Below are positions 22,595 through 36,060 of a stretch of 64,000 nt of DNA, piece after piece. The position numbers and the translations under genes are program-made. How positions within the stretch are numbered: position 1 is the stretch's first letter; each line of letters starts with the position of its first letter. The notes under the pieces were generated by a model that was given only the letters and a program-made list of their open reading frames with translations, did not search any database and was not told where the DNA came from. This stretch comes from Tubulanus polymorphus (Eukaryota > Nemertea > Palaeonemertea > Tubulaniformes > Tubulanidae), in the NCBI RefSeq assembly GCF_964204645.1, contig NC_134029.1, forward strand, positions 11,522,850 through 11,586,849, written 5' to 3'.

Positions 22595-22688
22595 TGTCAC
22601 CCTGATATAATTTGCATATTTCATAATCATATAGATCTACAATGTCATATCGAACAGTTCATAACATTTCATAGCTCTACTACATATT

Positions 22689-22725
<37 letters not shown>

Positions 22726-23107
22726 TAATATAACTTATGACTATAGTGTCAATATGTGCTTTAAGGTCGTAATCAACATGTGACATTACTCAACATGTTT
22801 TCACGATAATTAGCTATAGTCAGTGCTCATCGATAATTAATTAATGTCTCTCAAACATGTCGCTAGGTGTTTATTTGTGCGTCCTGATGTCTACAACTTG
22901 TCTGACACCTAGTTCTCACATTATACTCATGATTCTGTATAAAAAGACTATGTAAAGCTATGATAATCATTCTCATTCCGGGATGCAATAAAGATTGTAC
23001 ATATAAGGTTTAACTGCCTTGTTGTTCCTGATGGATGGAATCCTGTACCGCTGGTGTAAATGCTAGTTCCCCAGCCAGCCTGCCGATACAACAACCAGCC
23101 GGTTACA
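22595..23107 (+). repeat. Gypsy 3' LTR
   Basis: 513 bp, TGTCACC to GGTTACA, matching 15532-16065 apart from the shorter TAA array and a few substitutions. Followed by target duplication TTTG. Confidence 0.9.
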
Positions 23108-25465
23108 TTTGCCTTGGTTGAGTCTACACGATTCATTTAAAATAGGAAGAGCGCGACGATCTTCGACAGACCATGACTTCTTATCACCATCAGCCGTAAC
23201 TCCGAGAGTCTCCGTCACCCAGAATTTTTCAATCTGTTTATTCAGAGCTATGTTATCTATATCTTTGGTAGATGTAAAACAATTCAAATTAACATTACCC
23301 GAAACGTTTTCATTATACATGGTACCCATAATGCACCATCCCAGAGGGGTACGAATCGCTACAGGCTCATCGGGATTAGAAGACTGACGAACTTCAAGCT
23401 GCAAATGGGCACTTGGCGCATTAGCGCCAATTAGAATTCTAACTTCATCTTGATTGATATCCGAAACATTCAAATCATGTAAATGTTCGAATTTTCCGGT
23501 TATAGAGCTTGTCTGAATCGGACACCTGAAACTACCTAGCCAAGTATAAGCTTCACGAATAAGAATCTCATCATCAGAGAACAATGAATGCAGTGAAAGG
23601 CTAACAATTTTTGATGGCTTAGTTTCACATGAAGTTAACGTATTCATAGTCAACAATTCACCTCTTCCCTTCAGACCAAGATCGGATGCTAACCCTGAAT
23701 ATATTAGGCTTATTTCCGAAGCCGAGTCTAACAGTGCGAAAGTACTTATAAAACGTCCATTTTGCCCCTTGATATTAACCGGAACGATCTGGAAGTGAAC
23801 ACTTACCCTCCTAGGGGTGCTGCTCGCAGTATTGCGACACATAGCACGAGCATCATTGAACATCTCCTTAGTCAATGTCTGTTGTTCGCCGGCAGAATCA
23901 TTCAGCAAATCTTCACCGCCACTGGAGAAGCAGGGAGTTGCCTTTGGCTGCTGAGGTGACCCGAAAGGTAAATCGAATGTCATTTCATTATCTCGATGAA
24001 GACTGGTATGGTGTCTCTTTTTGCAAGTGTGACAGCTAACTGCGGATGGACAGTTAGATTTCACGTGACCTGGATAAAGACAATTGAAGCATAATTTAAA
24101 CGATCGAATCACTGCAAGACGTTCATTGAAATTCTTTTCAATGAATTTCTTGCAACGAGAAATATTATGTTGAGGAGGACAGAGTGCACAGCTGAATCGA
24201 TTTATTCTATTGTAATGACCAGTTTGCTGTTTTAAAACTGTGTTATTGATAATTGATGATTTGACCACACCCTGTTGATGGGTTTGTTTCGTAACGGAAG
24301 GTACACTGACCGCGTACGGCTTGCATTCAGCATCCACTCTATCCTGTAACCACAGATTCAAGTCATATAAATTTGGTTCTCTTAAACGCGCTACATTTTT
24401 AACATGTTCATTCCATCTATGTCGTTTCTCAAATGGAAGTCTCCTGGCGACTCTCTGTAATAACTCACAACTTGAGAGTTCGTTAGTGTAATTTAACTGC
24501 GCCAGTGTCGTCAAACAATCTCGAATGCTTGTGTAGAAATCTCGGAGTGCGAAAGTACTAGATTGTACAACCGGTCCCGCAGCCACACTGTTGATATAGG
24601 CCCTGGCTACAAGAACTTTATGCCCGAGAACACGTTTTAATTCTTGCAGGGCTTGCGCATAGTTGCGACCTGAATACCCGAGACCGTAAATAAGTTTCCT
24701 CGCCTCACCTTTTGTTTTCGATAACAGAATGTCCATTCGTCGGCTGTCAGTTATACCAACGCGCTGATGGACTTGAACGTGAAACTGTTCAACGAATTTA
24801 GGCCAAGCAAATGCTGACCCATCGAATATCGGGAACTCTACTGGTGGCAAATCTCGATCGACGCTCAGACGCTCCAACGCACGTGTGAAATTAGCTTCTC
24901 CGCCCGTTTCACCTCTGGGTGCTGTCTCACGGCCAGGAATCAGCTGGTCAATCCAAGCATCGATGGCTTCATCTCGGTTCAGTGGCGGTACGATAGGTTG
25001 CTGATACACCCAGCGTTTCGTGTCGTCAGTGCGACTGCCCGGTTGCTCGGCTGGTAATTCTTCGACAGTGGTTTCAGCCATACCCACGTGTTTACGTCGC
25101 GTATCAGACTTACGCGACCTGACTGAACCTGCGTCGGAATCCATGAGATCTAGAGACCTGATTTTACAGTCTATTTTATCGACGATGTCCAGAACCTTCT
25201 CGGAGTACGGTTCGAACCACAACTCAGCATCGAGAACATCTTCGTCGGGCAGAGAGATAATCTGAGTGTGTACCGTTTTCAGACTTTCAAACGATTTTAA
25301 AACGGTTTCCTTCACTAAACTGAGAGCACTCTGGCTCTTGAGAATTTCGAATTTGCTTTGACCCTTTTCAATATTTCGGGTCAACCAACCCGCTAATGAC
25401 TTCCGAGAATTGAATAGCTTCTCGCGACTTTGGTCTGTGTATTCCATGTTTTCGGTGGACATCAT
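23108..25465 (-). pseudogene. BEL gag-protease, 5' part of the polyprotein
   Basis: Starts at ATG 25465 (a second ATG follows directly), 50 bp inside the 5' LTR. About 786 codons. Residues about 215-300 resemble the DUF1759 gag domain (FPIFDGSAFAWPKFVEQF). Cys/His knuckles follow (CALC, CFNCLYPGHVKSNC, CHTCKKRHHTSLH), then a retroviral-type aspartic protease of the DUF1758 type with active site LLDSAS and LIGANAP. The end runs into the pol linker (SVEDRRALPIL) and is cut by the Gypsy LTR at 23107; the open frame reading on to 23063 is LTR sequence. Confidence 0.88.
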
Positions 25466-25514
25466 TCGACGGCGTTACTGTTTTCAGGTGACGTCAAGAA
25501 AGAGCTTTAACTTT

Positions 25515-25974
25515 TGTCGGAGACTGAGCGACAAAAGGACTAACAACGGACAACGCTTTAACGTCAAACTGTTTAATGACCGGCAGAGCGGTAGCGAAAA
25601 ACGATAACGAGTTAACTACAAAAAAATAGAATAACAGCTAAATACATATTCAATAAATAAGAATTTCAGAATTTCAGGCAAAATTTGAAGTAGTACATTG
25701 CATACAACTTACAGCTCTTTATCCGGCTAAATTCACATGGTCTAAACTCAAATGGCAAATGCCCAGAAAACTAAATGTTATGCGATTATATAGAGAGGTA
25801 ACTACAATAGGGACAATACCCATACACAGAAACAGTTACAAACCGGAAATCTGGAATAAAAGAAGCCAGGAATACGTTGTGCATGAAGCGCGAACCTGAA
25901 ACTTGACCATAGTATGAGCAGGGAAGTGTGATGATCACACTTCCCTGGTATGAGTTAGTACATAAAAGTAGACA
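25515..25974 (-). repeat. BEL 5' LTR with palindromic micro-insertion
   Basis: 460 bp, almost identical to 11750-12169 except for an extra block near 25919-25955: a perfect 29-bp palindrome whose arm is CAGGGAAGTGTGAT, followed by a repeat of GTATGAG, which also precedes it. Confidence 0.85.
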
Positions 25975-26220
25975 ATACTCCATTATGGCGAGGTGGTTTA
26001 GTTGCGGAGTGGAGCCGTGCGGTTGAGAAGATACACGTTCAGCATAGCATTAACAGGCAACCAGTCTAGGCTCAGCAACCAGTCTATTAAGTGATAGCAC
26101 AGTCGTTCTCCGATTGTACTCTAACAGCTTTAGCGTAGTGGGTTCGAATCCCTTGACGAGTGAAGATGTATTTCAGCGGAATCTCCGGATATCAATCCGG
26201 ACGTGATAATAGAGTCGGCC
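25975..26220. mobile_element. right half of the TIR element split by BEL
   Basis: Ends GATAATAGAGTCGGCC, the inverse of the left half at 11655, then CCTAGG. The inner part includes a tRNA-like B box (GGTTCGAATCCC, about 26143-26154), so the element may carry polymerase III promoter remnants. Confidence 0.5.
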
Positions 26221-26249
26221 CCTAGGTAGCTTAACCTACGAGCAATTAT

Positions 26250-26324
26250 CTAACCGATAGCTCAAGCGGTAGAGCAATCGTCCGGCAAGCGAGAGATCTG
26301 TGGTTCGAGTCCCGGTCTCGGTGA
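26250..26324 (+). repeat. tRNA-like sequence, degenerate
   Basis: A box-like TAGCTCAAGCGGTAGAGC and B box GGTTCGAGTCC are spaced about as in a tRNA. Acceptor ends ACCGA and TCGGT pair, but the T stem pairs poorly. Best read as a SINE head or decayed tRNA; an intact tRNA gene is unlikely. Confidence 0.4.
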
Positions 26325-26329
26325 TTGAC

Positions 26330-28350
26330 ACATTTTCGCTCGTCCGGTAGTGTACTTCACTAATTCTCTAATCACACATGATTATAATTAGTTACAAGCG
26401 TTAGATAAGCTCGTAGGCTGGAGGATCCAAACCCAAACTGATATTTGTTGACAAGACCGGCGCATGCGCAGATCATATCTAGACGTAAACAACCCGCGTA
26501 TCAGCACGAAGCGAATTAATTTTTCACAAGACCGGCGCATGCGTATGTACATTATGAGAATGCCGGTTTGCTAGCGTATCTATTTAACACCCGTATTGCT
26601 CGGGTTAGTTTTACTATCAACGGGTGGCGCTGTATGTAAATTTCACATAAATCAACGACTTTCGGCTATTAGCGGTACTTAAGACCACTTGAAAACATCA
26701 TAGTCAATTACGGTAGTAGTGAACATAAAAAGATACAGTACAAAGATACAGTAGCACCCATACCAGAGACATTTTGTTCAGACAAGGACTATTAGTTAAA
26801 CACTAATCTTCATTTTCAGCAATTAACGATCTGGTGAATTAATTAGTGATTCGGTCTTTCGGTGGTTCGAGATAAAATGCCCACAAAATAAGAACCTAAC
26901 GAACCAGGGGTGACCACAAATTGCCTAACAGATACATTTTCGAAACGACACAATCCAATCATGTTTGGTATCAAATGTGGCGTGGACCATGGTCTTTTAA
27001 CTGACCAATGCATGACCAGTACTGACCATATAGTAAATCATTTGTTTGCAAACAATTAAGTTGTTTGGTGTCAAATAACTAGATATGATGTGGGCATTAA
27101 TCTAAAAATTGTTTAACTGACCAATGCTTGACCAGTACAGACCAGTTACCAGTGCTAACCAGAACCCCCATAAGTAATTTATATGTTTAGTGAATCCTTC
27201 GTTAGTACAACTAGCTCTTACATTTAAATTTGTCGCTTGAAAAAGTCTTGTCCGATTTTTGTTGTAGGTAGCCAACTAACTTTGAAATTCCGCTAAAATG
27301 CATAAGATTTTTACGTAGGGTTTTGAACGAACAACGTTTCCATTTGTAATTGTAACGTGCGCATTTGAGCCTGTAACGTGCACATTTCACTCGCGTGAAC
27401 GTGCGTATCGGTACCAACATGCGAATCTTGTCAAACTTTTACGATCAAGACTTTTAAACTGAACAAAGAAGATATCATATCATATCATATATACATGAAT
27501 AGATGGAATGATAATGTAGTAGTTTGAAATGTTTCGTAGCTGCTGTCCACTGACCACAGATCAAAGCTAATTGCCTGATATGAAATATATTTTTGTTATA
27601 GAGATGTCGTAGATCAGTGAAAAATTCAAACTTATGGTTAATTTTGAGTGATCACAACGCTAACCAATAGAGAAAGCTGTAAGACCTAAGAAAAGATGCA
27701 TTAAGTCTAACATATCTTTCAATATAATGATGAAGTATTCAACTGGCCATCGCAACAATAGTTTGACTTATCTTATTGAAAAATACCGGAGTGTTAATGG
27801 GAAAACATTGAATTCGAAACAATTCCACACTCAATCGTTTACTTTGAAAACACAATTTGCATTTTGTGGACATGTATTTTTTTCTGCACCAAAAGCATGA
27901 AGTATAATATCTTTGATTGCTTGTAAAAATTTGAAATTTTGGCGAAGATTTTTGGCCTCGTTAACCTGTGAGCACGTCCTTCATATAGACCGACCCTTGA
28001 AATAATGCTGAGAGTTTCGAGGATAATTTTGGTAGGATGTAAACTTAGGCTGCTTCGTATCCGTGGAGGGTTGCTAATTATTGATTCTATACACAATAAT
28101 CATAAGTACCATGAGATTCGATAGAATCGTTTTTCAATCATACGTACACGAATTATCGCGATATAAAGATAAATAATATGTTCATATACTTTTTACGTCT
28201 TATACTGTATATTTCTTTAGTAGTATAAATAAAGAGTGGATCAGCAGGCCACCTGAGACCATTCCACGATCTAAGGTCAGTTGCCAAAAGTTAGTAAGTT
28301 TACCAGAGGATAGTTAACATTTATAATGACAATTAAATTTTCATTGCTAA
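26330..28350. other. intergenic, no gene seen
   Basis: AT-rich with short local duplications: AAGACCGGCGCATGCG at about 26453 and 26526; AACTGACCAATGC...GACCAGTAC at about 27000 and 27115; and an ATATC run near 27470. I see no coding signal on either strand. Confidence 0.6.
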
Positions 28351-31300
28351 AATAACTTTGTACTTGTTGACTCAAAAGCAGAGAATTGAAAAAACGATAA
28401 TACGATACGAAAACTCAGTGTACAAATTCAAAAAGATTATCTCTAGTGAGAGATCGAACGTTGTGTCGTAATTTTCTAATGATAAAACAAGGTTTGAAAT
28501 TTGAAATGTGTACATAGTTGATCTTTTTCAGTGTATTTAGTCATGTTTCATATTGGATGATGGTTAATTTAAACTATCTTTTGAGAAACGGGTCCCAGAG
28601 CTGTATCCTTTACTCCTGTAATAGAGGATGCAATCTATTTGCGACAAACAGCTAGTGCAAATAGCTAGAAAAGGTAACAATAGTGCATTGGCAAACTTAG
28701 AGCAAGCGCACATTGGTTGTTTAGGTTTTTCGAAGGGGAGAATTTGTGGGAAAATTAATCATTACTGAGATATATCCGTGGCGAGATTTTCCAGGGATTT
28801 AAAAAAAGTTGAGCTGTACACAAGGAATTTTCTGTAGTCCAATATCCGTGATTACCTCTGGCGTGGAGAGATACAATCTAAAACCCTAGAGTCAAATATT
28901 TTACCACAATTTTTTATGATCAATAAAAAGATTGAGTAATAGACATTCAAACAGTATTATCTAAATTCCACTCCATTTTAAACTCATTCATCTCTACACA
29001 AACTCCAACTTGTTGAACAGTCCACATTAAAATTAGGGACCACTATTCTTGCTCATCTACACTGGCTACCAATCTAACAAAGGATTAAATTTGAGTGTTT
29101 GATGTTATAACAATACCAGACTGAATTATGGATTCGGTTTCTACTTTTTACTTGAACATTTATATCACATATTGGGCATCATTTTTACCAGTATATATGG
29201 AATAACCTATCCATATATCATGTTCAATTTTATATAATCTGACTTTTGAGATGTCATTCAATAACTTTGTACTTGTTGACTCAAAAGCAGAGAATTGAAA
29301 ATACGATAATACGATACGAAAACTCAGTGTACAAATTCAAAAAGATTATCTCTAGTGAGAGATCGAACGTTGTGTCGTAATTTTCTAATGATAAAACATG
29401 GTTTGAAATTTGAAATGTGTACATAGTTGATCTTTTTCAGTGTATTTAGTCATGTATCATATCGGATGATGGTTAATTTAAACTATCTTTTGAGAAACGG
29501 GTCCCAGAGCTGTATCCTTTACTCCTGTAATAGAGGATGCAATCTATTTGCGACAAACAGCTAGTGCAAATAGCTAGAAAAGGTAACAATAGTGCATTGG
29601 CAAACTTAGAGCAAGCGCACATTGGTTGTTTAGGTTTTTCGAAGGGGAGAATTTGTGGGAAAATTAATCATTACTGAGATATATCCGTGGCGAGATTTTC
29701 CAGGGATTTAAAAAGTTGAGCTGTACACAAGGAATTTTCTGTAGTCCAATATCCGTGATTACCTCAGGCGTGGAGAGATACAATCTAAAACCCTAGAGTC
29801 AAATATTTTACCACAATTTTTTATGATCAATAAAAAGATTGAGTAATAGACATTCAAACAGTATTATCTAAATTCCACTCCATTTTAAACTCATTCATCT
29901 CTACACAAACTCCAACTTGTTGAACAGTCCACATTAAAATTAGGGACCACTATTCTTGCTCATCTACACTGGCTACCAATCTAACAAAGGATTAAATTTG
30001 AGTGTTTGATGTTATAACAATACCAGACTGAATTATGGATTCGGTTTCTACTTTTTACTTGAACATTTATATCACATATTGGGCATCATTTTTACCAGTA
30101 TATATGGAATAACCTATCCATATATCATGTTCAATTTTATATAATCTGACTTTTGAGATGTCATTCAATAACTTTGTACTTGTTGACTCAAAAGCAGAGA
30201 ATTGAAAATACGATAATACGATACGAAAACTCAGTGTACAAATTCAAAAAGATTATCTCTAGTGAGAGATCGAACGTTGTGTCGTAATTTTCTAATGATA
30301 AAACATGGTTTGAAATTTGAAATGTGTACATAGTTGATCTTTTTCAGTGTATTTAGTCATGTTTCATATTGGATGATGGTTAATTTAAACTATCTTTTGA
30401 GAAACGGGTCCCAGAGCTGTATCCTTTACTCCTGTAATAGAGGATGCAATCTATTTGCGACAAACAGCTAGTGCAAATAGCTAGAAAAGGTAACAATAGT
30501 GCATTGGCAAACTTAGAGCAAGCGCACATTGGTTGTTTAGGTTTTTCGAAGGGGAGAATTTGTGGGAAAATTAATCATTACTGAGATATATCCGTGGCGA
30601 GATTTTCCAGGGATTTAAAAAGTTGAGCTGTACACAAGGAATTTTCTGTAGTCCAATATCCGTGATTACCTCAGGCGTGGAGAGATACAATCTAAAACCC
30701 TAGAGTCAAATATTTTACCACAATTTTTTATGATCAATAAAAAGATTGAGTAATAGACATTCAAACAGTATTATCTAAATTCCACTCCATTTTAAACTCA
30801 TTCATCTCTACACAAACTCCAACTTGTTGAACAGTCCACATTAAAATTAGGGACCACTATTCTTGCTCATCTACACTGGCTACCAATCTAACAAAGGATT
30901 AAATTTGAGTGTTTGATGTTATAACAATACCAGACTGAATTATGGATTCGGTTTCTACTTTTTACTTGAACATTTATATCACATATTGGGCATCATTTTT
31001 ACCAGTATATATGGAATAACCTATCCATATATCATGTTCAATTTTATATAATCTGACTTTTGAGATGTCATTCAATAACTTTGTACTTGTTGACTCAAAA
31101 GCAGAGAATTGAAAATACGATAATACGATACGAAAACTCAGTGTACAAATTCAAAAAGATTATCTCTAGTGAGAGATCGAACGTTGTGTCGTAATTTTCT
31201 AATGATAAAACATGGTTTGAAATTTGAAATGTGTACATCGTTGATCTTTTTCAGTGTATTTAGTCATGTATCATATTGGATGATGGTTAATTTAAACTAT

Positions 31301-33797
31301 CTTTTGAGAAACGGGTCCCAGAGCTGTATCCTTTACTCCTGTAATAGAGGATGCAATCTATTTGCGACAAACAGCTAGTGCAAATAGCTAGAAAAGGTAA
31401 CAATAGTGCATTGGCAAACTTAGAGCAAGCGCACATTGGTTGTTTAGGTTTTTCGAAGGGGAGAATTTGTGGGAAAATTAATCATTACTGAGATATATCC
31501 GTGGCGAGATTTTCCAGGGATTTAAAAAGTTGAGCTGTACACAAGGAATTTTCTGTAGTCCAATATCCGTGATTACCTCTGGCGTGGAGAGATACAATCT
31601 AAAACCCTAGAGTCAAATATTTTACCACAATTTTTTATGATCAATAAAAAGATTGAGTAATAGACATTCAAACAGTATTATCTAAATTCCACTCCATTTT
31701 AAACTCATTCATCTCTACACAAACTCCAACTTGTTGAACAGTCCACATTAAAATTAGGGACCACTATTCTTGCTCATCTACACTGGCTACCAATCTAACA
31801 AAGGATTAAATTTGAGTGTTTGATGTTATAACAATACCAGACTGAATTATGGATTCGGTTTCTACTTTTTACTTGAACATTTATATCACATATTGGGCAT
31901 CATTTTTACCAGTATATATGGAATAACCTATCCATATATCATGTTCAATTTTATATAATCTGACTTTTGAGATGTCATTCAATAACTTTGTACTTGTTGA
32001 CTCAAAAGCAGAGAATTGAAAATACGATAATACGATACGAAAACTCAGTGTACAAATTCAAAAAGATTATCTCTAGTGAGAGATCGAACGTTGTGTCGTA
32101 ATTTTCTAATGATAAAACATGGTTTGAAATTTGAAATGTGTACATAGTTGATCTTTTTCAGTGTATTTAGTCATGTATCATATCGGATGATGGTTAATTT
32201 AAACTATCTTTTGAGAAACGGGTCCCAGAGCTGTATCCTTTACTCCTGTAATAGAGGATGCAATCTATTTGCGACAAACAGCTAGTGCAAATAGCTAGAA
32301 AAGGTAACAATAGTGCATTGGCAAACTTAGAGCAAGCGCACATTGGTTGTTTAGGTTTTTCGAAGGGGAGAATTTGTGGGAAAATTAATCATTACTGAGA
32401 TATATCCGTGGCGAAATTTTCCAGGGATTTAAAAAGTTGAGCTGTACACAAGGAATTTTCTGTAGTCCAATATCCGTAATTACCTCAGGCGTGGAGAGAT
32501 ACAATCTAAAACCATAGAGTCAAATATTTTACCACAATTTTTTATGATCAATAAAAAGATTGAGTAATAGACATTCAAACAGTATTATCTAAATTCCACT
32601 CCATTTTAAACTCATTCATCTCTACACAAACTCCAACTTGTTGAACAGTCCACATTGAAATTAGGGACCACTATTCTTGCTCATCTACACTGGCTACCAA
32701 TCTAACAAAGGATTAAATTTGAGTGTTTGATGTTATAACAATACCAGACTGAATTATGGATTCGGTTTCTACTTTTTACTTGAACATTTATATCACATAT
32801 TGGGCATCATTTTTACCAGTATATATGGAATAACCTATCCATATATCATGTTCAATTTTATATAATCTGACTTTTGAGATGTCATTCAATAACTTTGTAC
32901 TTGTTGACTCAAAAGCAGAGAATTGAAAATACGATAATACGATACGAAAACTCAGTGTACAAATTCAAAAAGATTATCTCTAGTGAGAGATCGAACGTTG
33001 TGTCGTAATTTTCTAATGATAAAACATGGTTTGAAATTTGAAATGTGTACATAGTTGATCTTTTTCAGTGTATTTAGTCATGTATCATATCGGATGATGG
33101 TTAATTTAAACTATCTTTTGAGAAACGGGTCCCAGAGCTGTATCCTTTACTCCTGTAATAGAGGATGCAATCTATTTGCGACAAACAGCTAGTGCAAATA
33201 GCTAGAAAAGGTAACAATAGTGCATTGGCAAACTTAGAGCAAGCGCACATTGGTTGTTTAGGTTTTTCGAAGGGGAGAATTTGTGGGAAAATTAATCATT
33301 ACTGAGATATATCCGTGGCGAGATTTTCCAGGGATTTAAAAAGTTGAGCTGTACACAAGGAATTTTCTGTAGTCCAATATCCGTGTTTACCTCTGGCGTG
33401 GAGAGATACAATCTAAAACCATAGAGTCAAATATTTTACCACAATTTTTTATGATCAATAAAAAGATTGAGTAATAGACATTCAAACAGTATTATCTAAA
33501 TTCCACTCCATTTTAAACTCATTCATCTCTACACAAACTCCAACTTGTTGAACAGTCCACATTAAAATTAGGGACCACTATTCTTGCTCATCTACACTGG
33601 CTACCAATCTAACAAAGGATTAAATTTGAGTGTTTGATGTTATAACAATACCAGACTGAATTATGGATTCGGTTTCTACTTTTTACTTGAACATTTATAT
33701 CACATATTGGGCATCATTTTTACCAGTATATATGGAATAACCTATCCATATATCATGTTCAATTTTATATAATCTGACTTTTGAGATGTCATTCAAT
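28351..33797 (+). repeat. satellite: six tandem copies of a 907-bp unit
   Basis: The anchor AATAACTTTGTACTTGTTGA occurs at 28351, 29260, 30167, 31074, 31981 and 32888, spaced 909, 907, 907, 907 and 907 bp. The seventh start at 33795 breaks off after three bases. Copies differ at only a few positions (for example CCTCAGGCG/CCTCTGGCG). Inside each unit, about 700 bp from its start, one frame reads LAHLHWLPI-stop-QRIKF, the C-terminal signature of a CR1/L2-like LINE, so the unit captured a dead LINE fragment. No functional ORF. Confidence 0.95.
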
Positions 33798-35079
33798 CAA
33801 TGCGTTCACATGCGGTCGTCGCTTTCAATAGCCACCACGGACTGGCTCCTTATTATTTCTTTGGCGATACCATTGGCGGACGATCCCACACGTTTCTTGC
33901 TCCAGCCCTAGAATGCTCAATATTCGTCATGAACCCCGATTTGAATTTAAATTCAAAATACTCCTAAAACACACCTGTTAACTAGATTACTCTAAAACAC
34001 CTTTATGTGCAAGAATCAGTGAAATCGGCGCTTTATCAGTTGTATTCATCATTCGTACCCACGAATCTCGTATCGTATCCTATGAATGTGGAGACCCATC
34101 CTCGTAAAGAGAATGAATAGGCTCTGTTGCGTTCATATCATTTGATATGAGGCTACGTGTCATCTTCAATTGAAATCACGTTGTTTTTTTAAAGGGTGGG
34201 CGAGAATATATTCTTATGTTTTTGTTTCTCTGAATGTTGCTATTTAAGAGTTCAATAATTTCAGTCTACCAAACAAAGGATTTTCCGTATGTTTCGTGAC
34301 ATGTTTTTCCATAACCCTAGGAGAGCATTTTAGGTATTTTTTGCGGATGACCGAAAGCAGCTGTCCCTTTCTAGTAATTTGATGATATCCGTCGAAATCT
34401 AAATTCTAGAAAGGAATCAGGCATATCTTCTTGTTTGACTAAATATGAACTCAACAACAAGTGATACTCCCTTCAAAGGCGCCGAAGTAAAATCATGTGT
34501 CGAGTGGAGATGATATTGTGTCAGAATTTCTTCAAAATCGGAGAAAATTGAATATTTTGAAAATAATCATTTTACATGTATGTTTAAATCCGTTATAACT
34601 GGAGCAGTTTTCATGAAAAAATATCTATGGAAACAGCGAAATGTAATTAAGAAGAATACTATGTTTAAAAAGTTATCAAAGACATTTGAAAAAAAGTTTT
34701 CTGAATTCGTCAACTGTTATAAACTAGTAACAACCAGATGTGTTCCCATTAAACCACCGACCACGAGCCGAGTCGATGTGAGATGTGCCCTACACTGAAA
34801 ATCTCAAGTGCTATACAACCGGTTTTTTAGGTGCCTCTGAATGTCGGCCGTTAAAAAACTGAACCATTCCCATTTGGAAAGGGCCTAGGTAGTTAGAGAA
34901 AATTCAAGATGTGTATATCGTGTGATACAGGCTCCATATTTCATGTGCGCTTGGAATTTAACCTTGTTTATAACGAAACACGCATGTATTTATGTTATTT
35001 TAGATTTAAAAAGAGCGCACGAAACTGTTTCGTCAAGTTATTCATGCATTTTTGATTTATATGAATAGGCGTTTTTCGA
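33798..35079. other. LINE 3' remnant, then unassigned sequence
   Basis: 33830-34010 has, in broken frames, residues like a LINE C-terminus (FFGD...RSHTFLAPALE), a likely continuation of the LINE piece inside the satellite. From about 34020 on I see no gene. GAAAATCTCAAGTGCT with AGGTGCCTC at 34796-34840 recurs at 9743-9790, a small dispersed repeat. Confidence 0.4.
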
Positions 35080-35162
35080 CGGTGTTGTCATATCGCGGAA
35101 AGACGGAATCGCGGAATTTTCCAAAAACGCGGAATTTCTTCATTTTTACTATAAATAGTAAA
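35080..35162 (+). repeat. solo terminal repeat of the 54797-55930 transposon
   Basis: 83 bp beginning CGGTGTTGTCATATCGCGG, same as both ends of the 1.13-kb transposon further right. It stops at TAGTAAAC, exactly where the left arm of the large inverted repeat begins. Confidence 0.8.
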
Positions 35163-36060
35163 CCGAATATATGCAGTTGCATAGATCTTTTTGTTTCGAC
35201 CCGCATGCGACAGTAAAAACGGTACTTGATATAATAAGTGAACTTCATCATTGATATTTTCACTAATCTACTTGAATTCCAAAAAAGAACTGACAATGAA
35301 AAAGGGTTACAGCTGTGACTGATATCACTCCAAATTTCAATTCCTATGAACACTTTTCATATAAAGAAAACGAAACAGTTTTTAGAGGCGAAGAATCCGC
35401 GTTACCATCGAATTTTCAAAACTTGAAGGAATGGTTAATGCCTCGGTGACCACTGGTCTAGTACGCGGTTTTCTGAAATGAAAGTGGCCAAGTCTAAAGA
35501 ACTATTGTATCACATGATTTCAAATATTAGGAACCCAATGCGTTTAATGATTTAATTAATTGGTATCGCGCAGATTGGTTGAAAGACGGGTGTTAGTCAC
35601 CTTGTGATTTAATTGTTTTTCATGCATCGATTAATTAATCTTATTATAACTTATTTGTAGGCGCTTCCCGCAAACATTTTCTAATCGTTGAGTTTTCAAA
35701 CGCAGTACTGTTCAGATGATTCGAGTCAAGTAGTAAAAGAGTTTATGTATTAGCATTACTATGCAGTGAAAATAACGCACTGCGGCAAGTGAGGTGCTGT
35801 GATCCAGATGTGTAACCCATTTATGGGTAATAAATTTCCATCATGTCAACGCCATTCAAAAACAGTTGCAAAACTTTCTGCTGGTTTCTAGAAATAACAA
35901 TACGACGACAAGCACTTTCGAATTCGACCACGATATTTGAGAAGTTTCACTTGGGCAGTGGTGGTCAGTGATGGTCAATTTATGAATTTTAATGGCGGAT
36001 CCTGTCAGATCAAACCGCAGAGGGGTGGTTCAGCAAACCGGAGTTTTCATTGGCCTCTCT

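Larger units (their letters stand above)
15532..23107 (+). mobile_element. Gypsy-type LTR retrotransposon nested in BEL pol
   Basis: LTRs 15532-16065 and 22595-23107 (TGTCACC...GGTTACA) with a 4-bp target duplication TTTG at 15528-15531 and 23108-23111. Gene order is protease, RT, RNase H, integrase, chromodomain-like tail, so Gypsy rather than Copia. No gag is visible. The near-identical LTRs indicate a recent insertion, after the BEL. Confidence 0.92.
11750..25974 (-). mobile_element. BEL/Pao LTR retrotransposon, interrupted by a Gypsy element
   Basis: LTRs at both ends are in direct orientation (TGTCTACT...CCGACA read on the minus strand), with gag-protease and pol between them. The coding part is cut at 15531/23108 by a complete Gypsy insertion. 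Without that insertion the only coding damage I see is one TAA at 15165-15167. No clean target duplication: the left flank ends CTCCA, and CTCCA occurs three bases beyond the right LTR. It is itself inserted in a small TIR element. Confidence 0.9.

Noticed and set aside
26250-26324. functional tRNA gene
   Set aside because: A and B boxes are present but the T stem does not pair well.
28351-33797. CRISPR-like or rDNA-like array
   Set aside because: Units are 907 bp, contiguous, without short repeat/spacer structure or rRNA sequence; a eukaryotic satellite.
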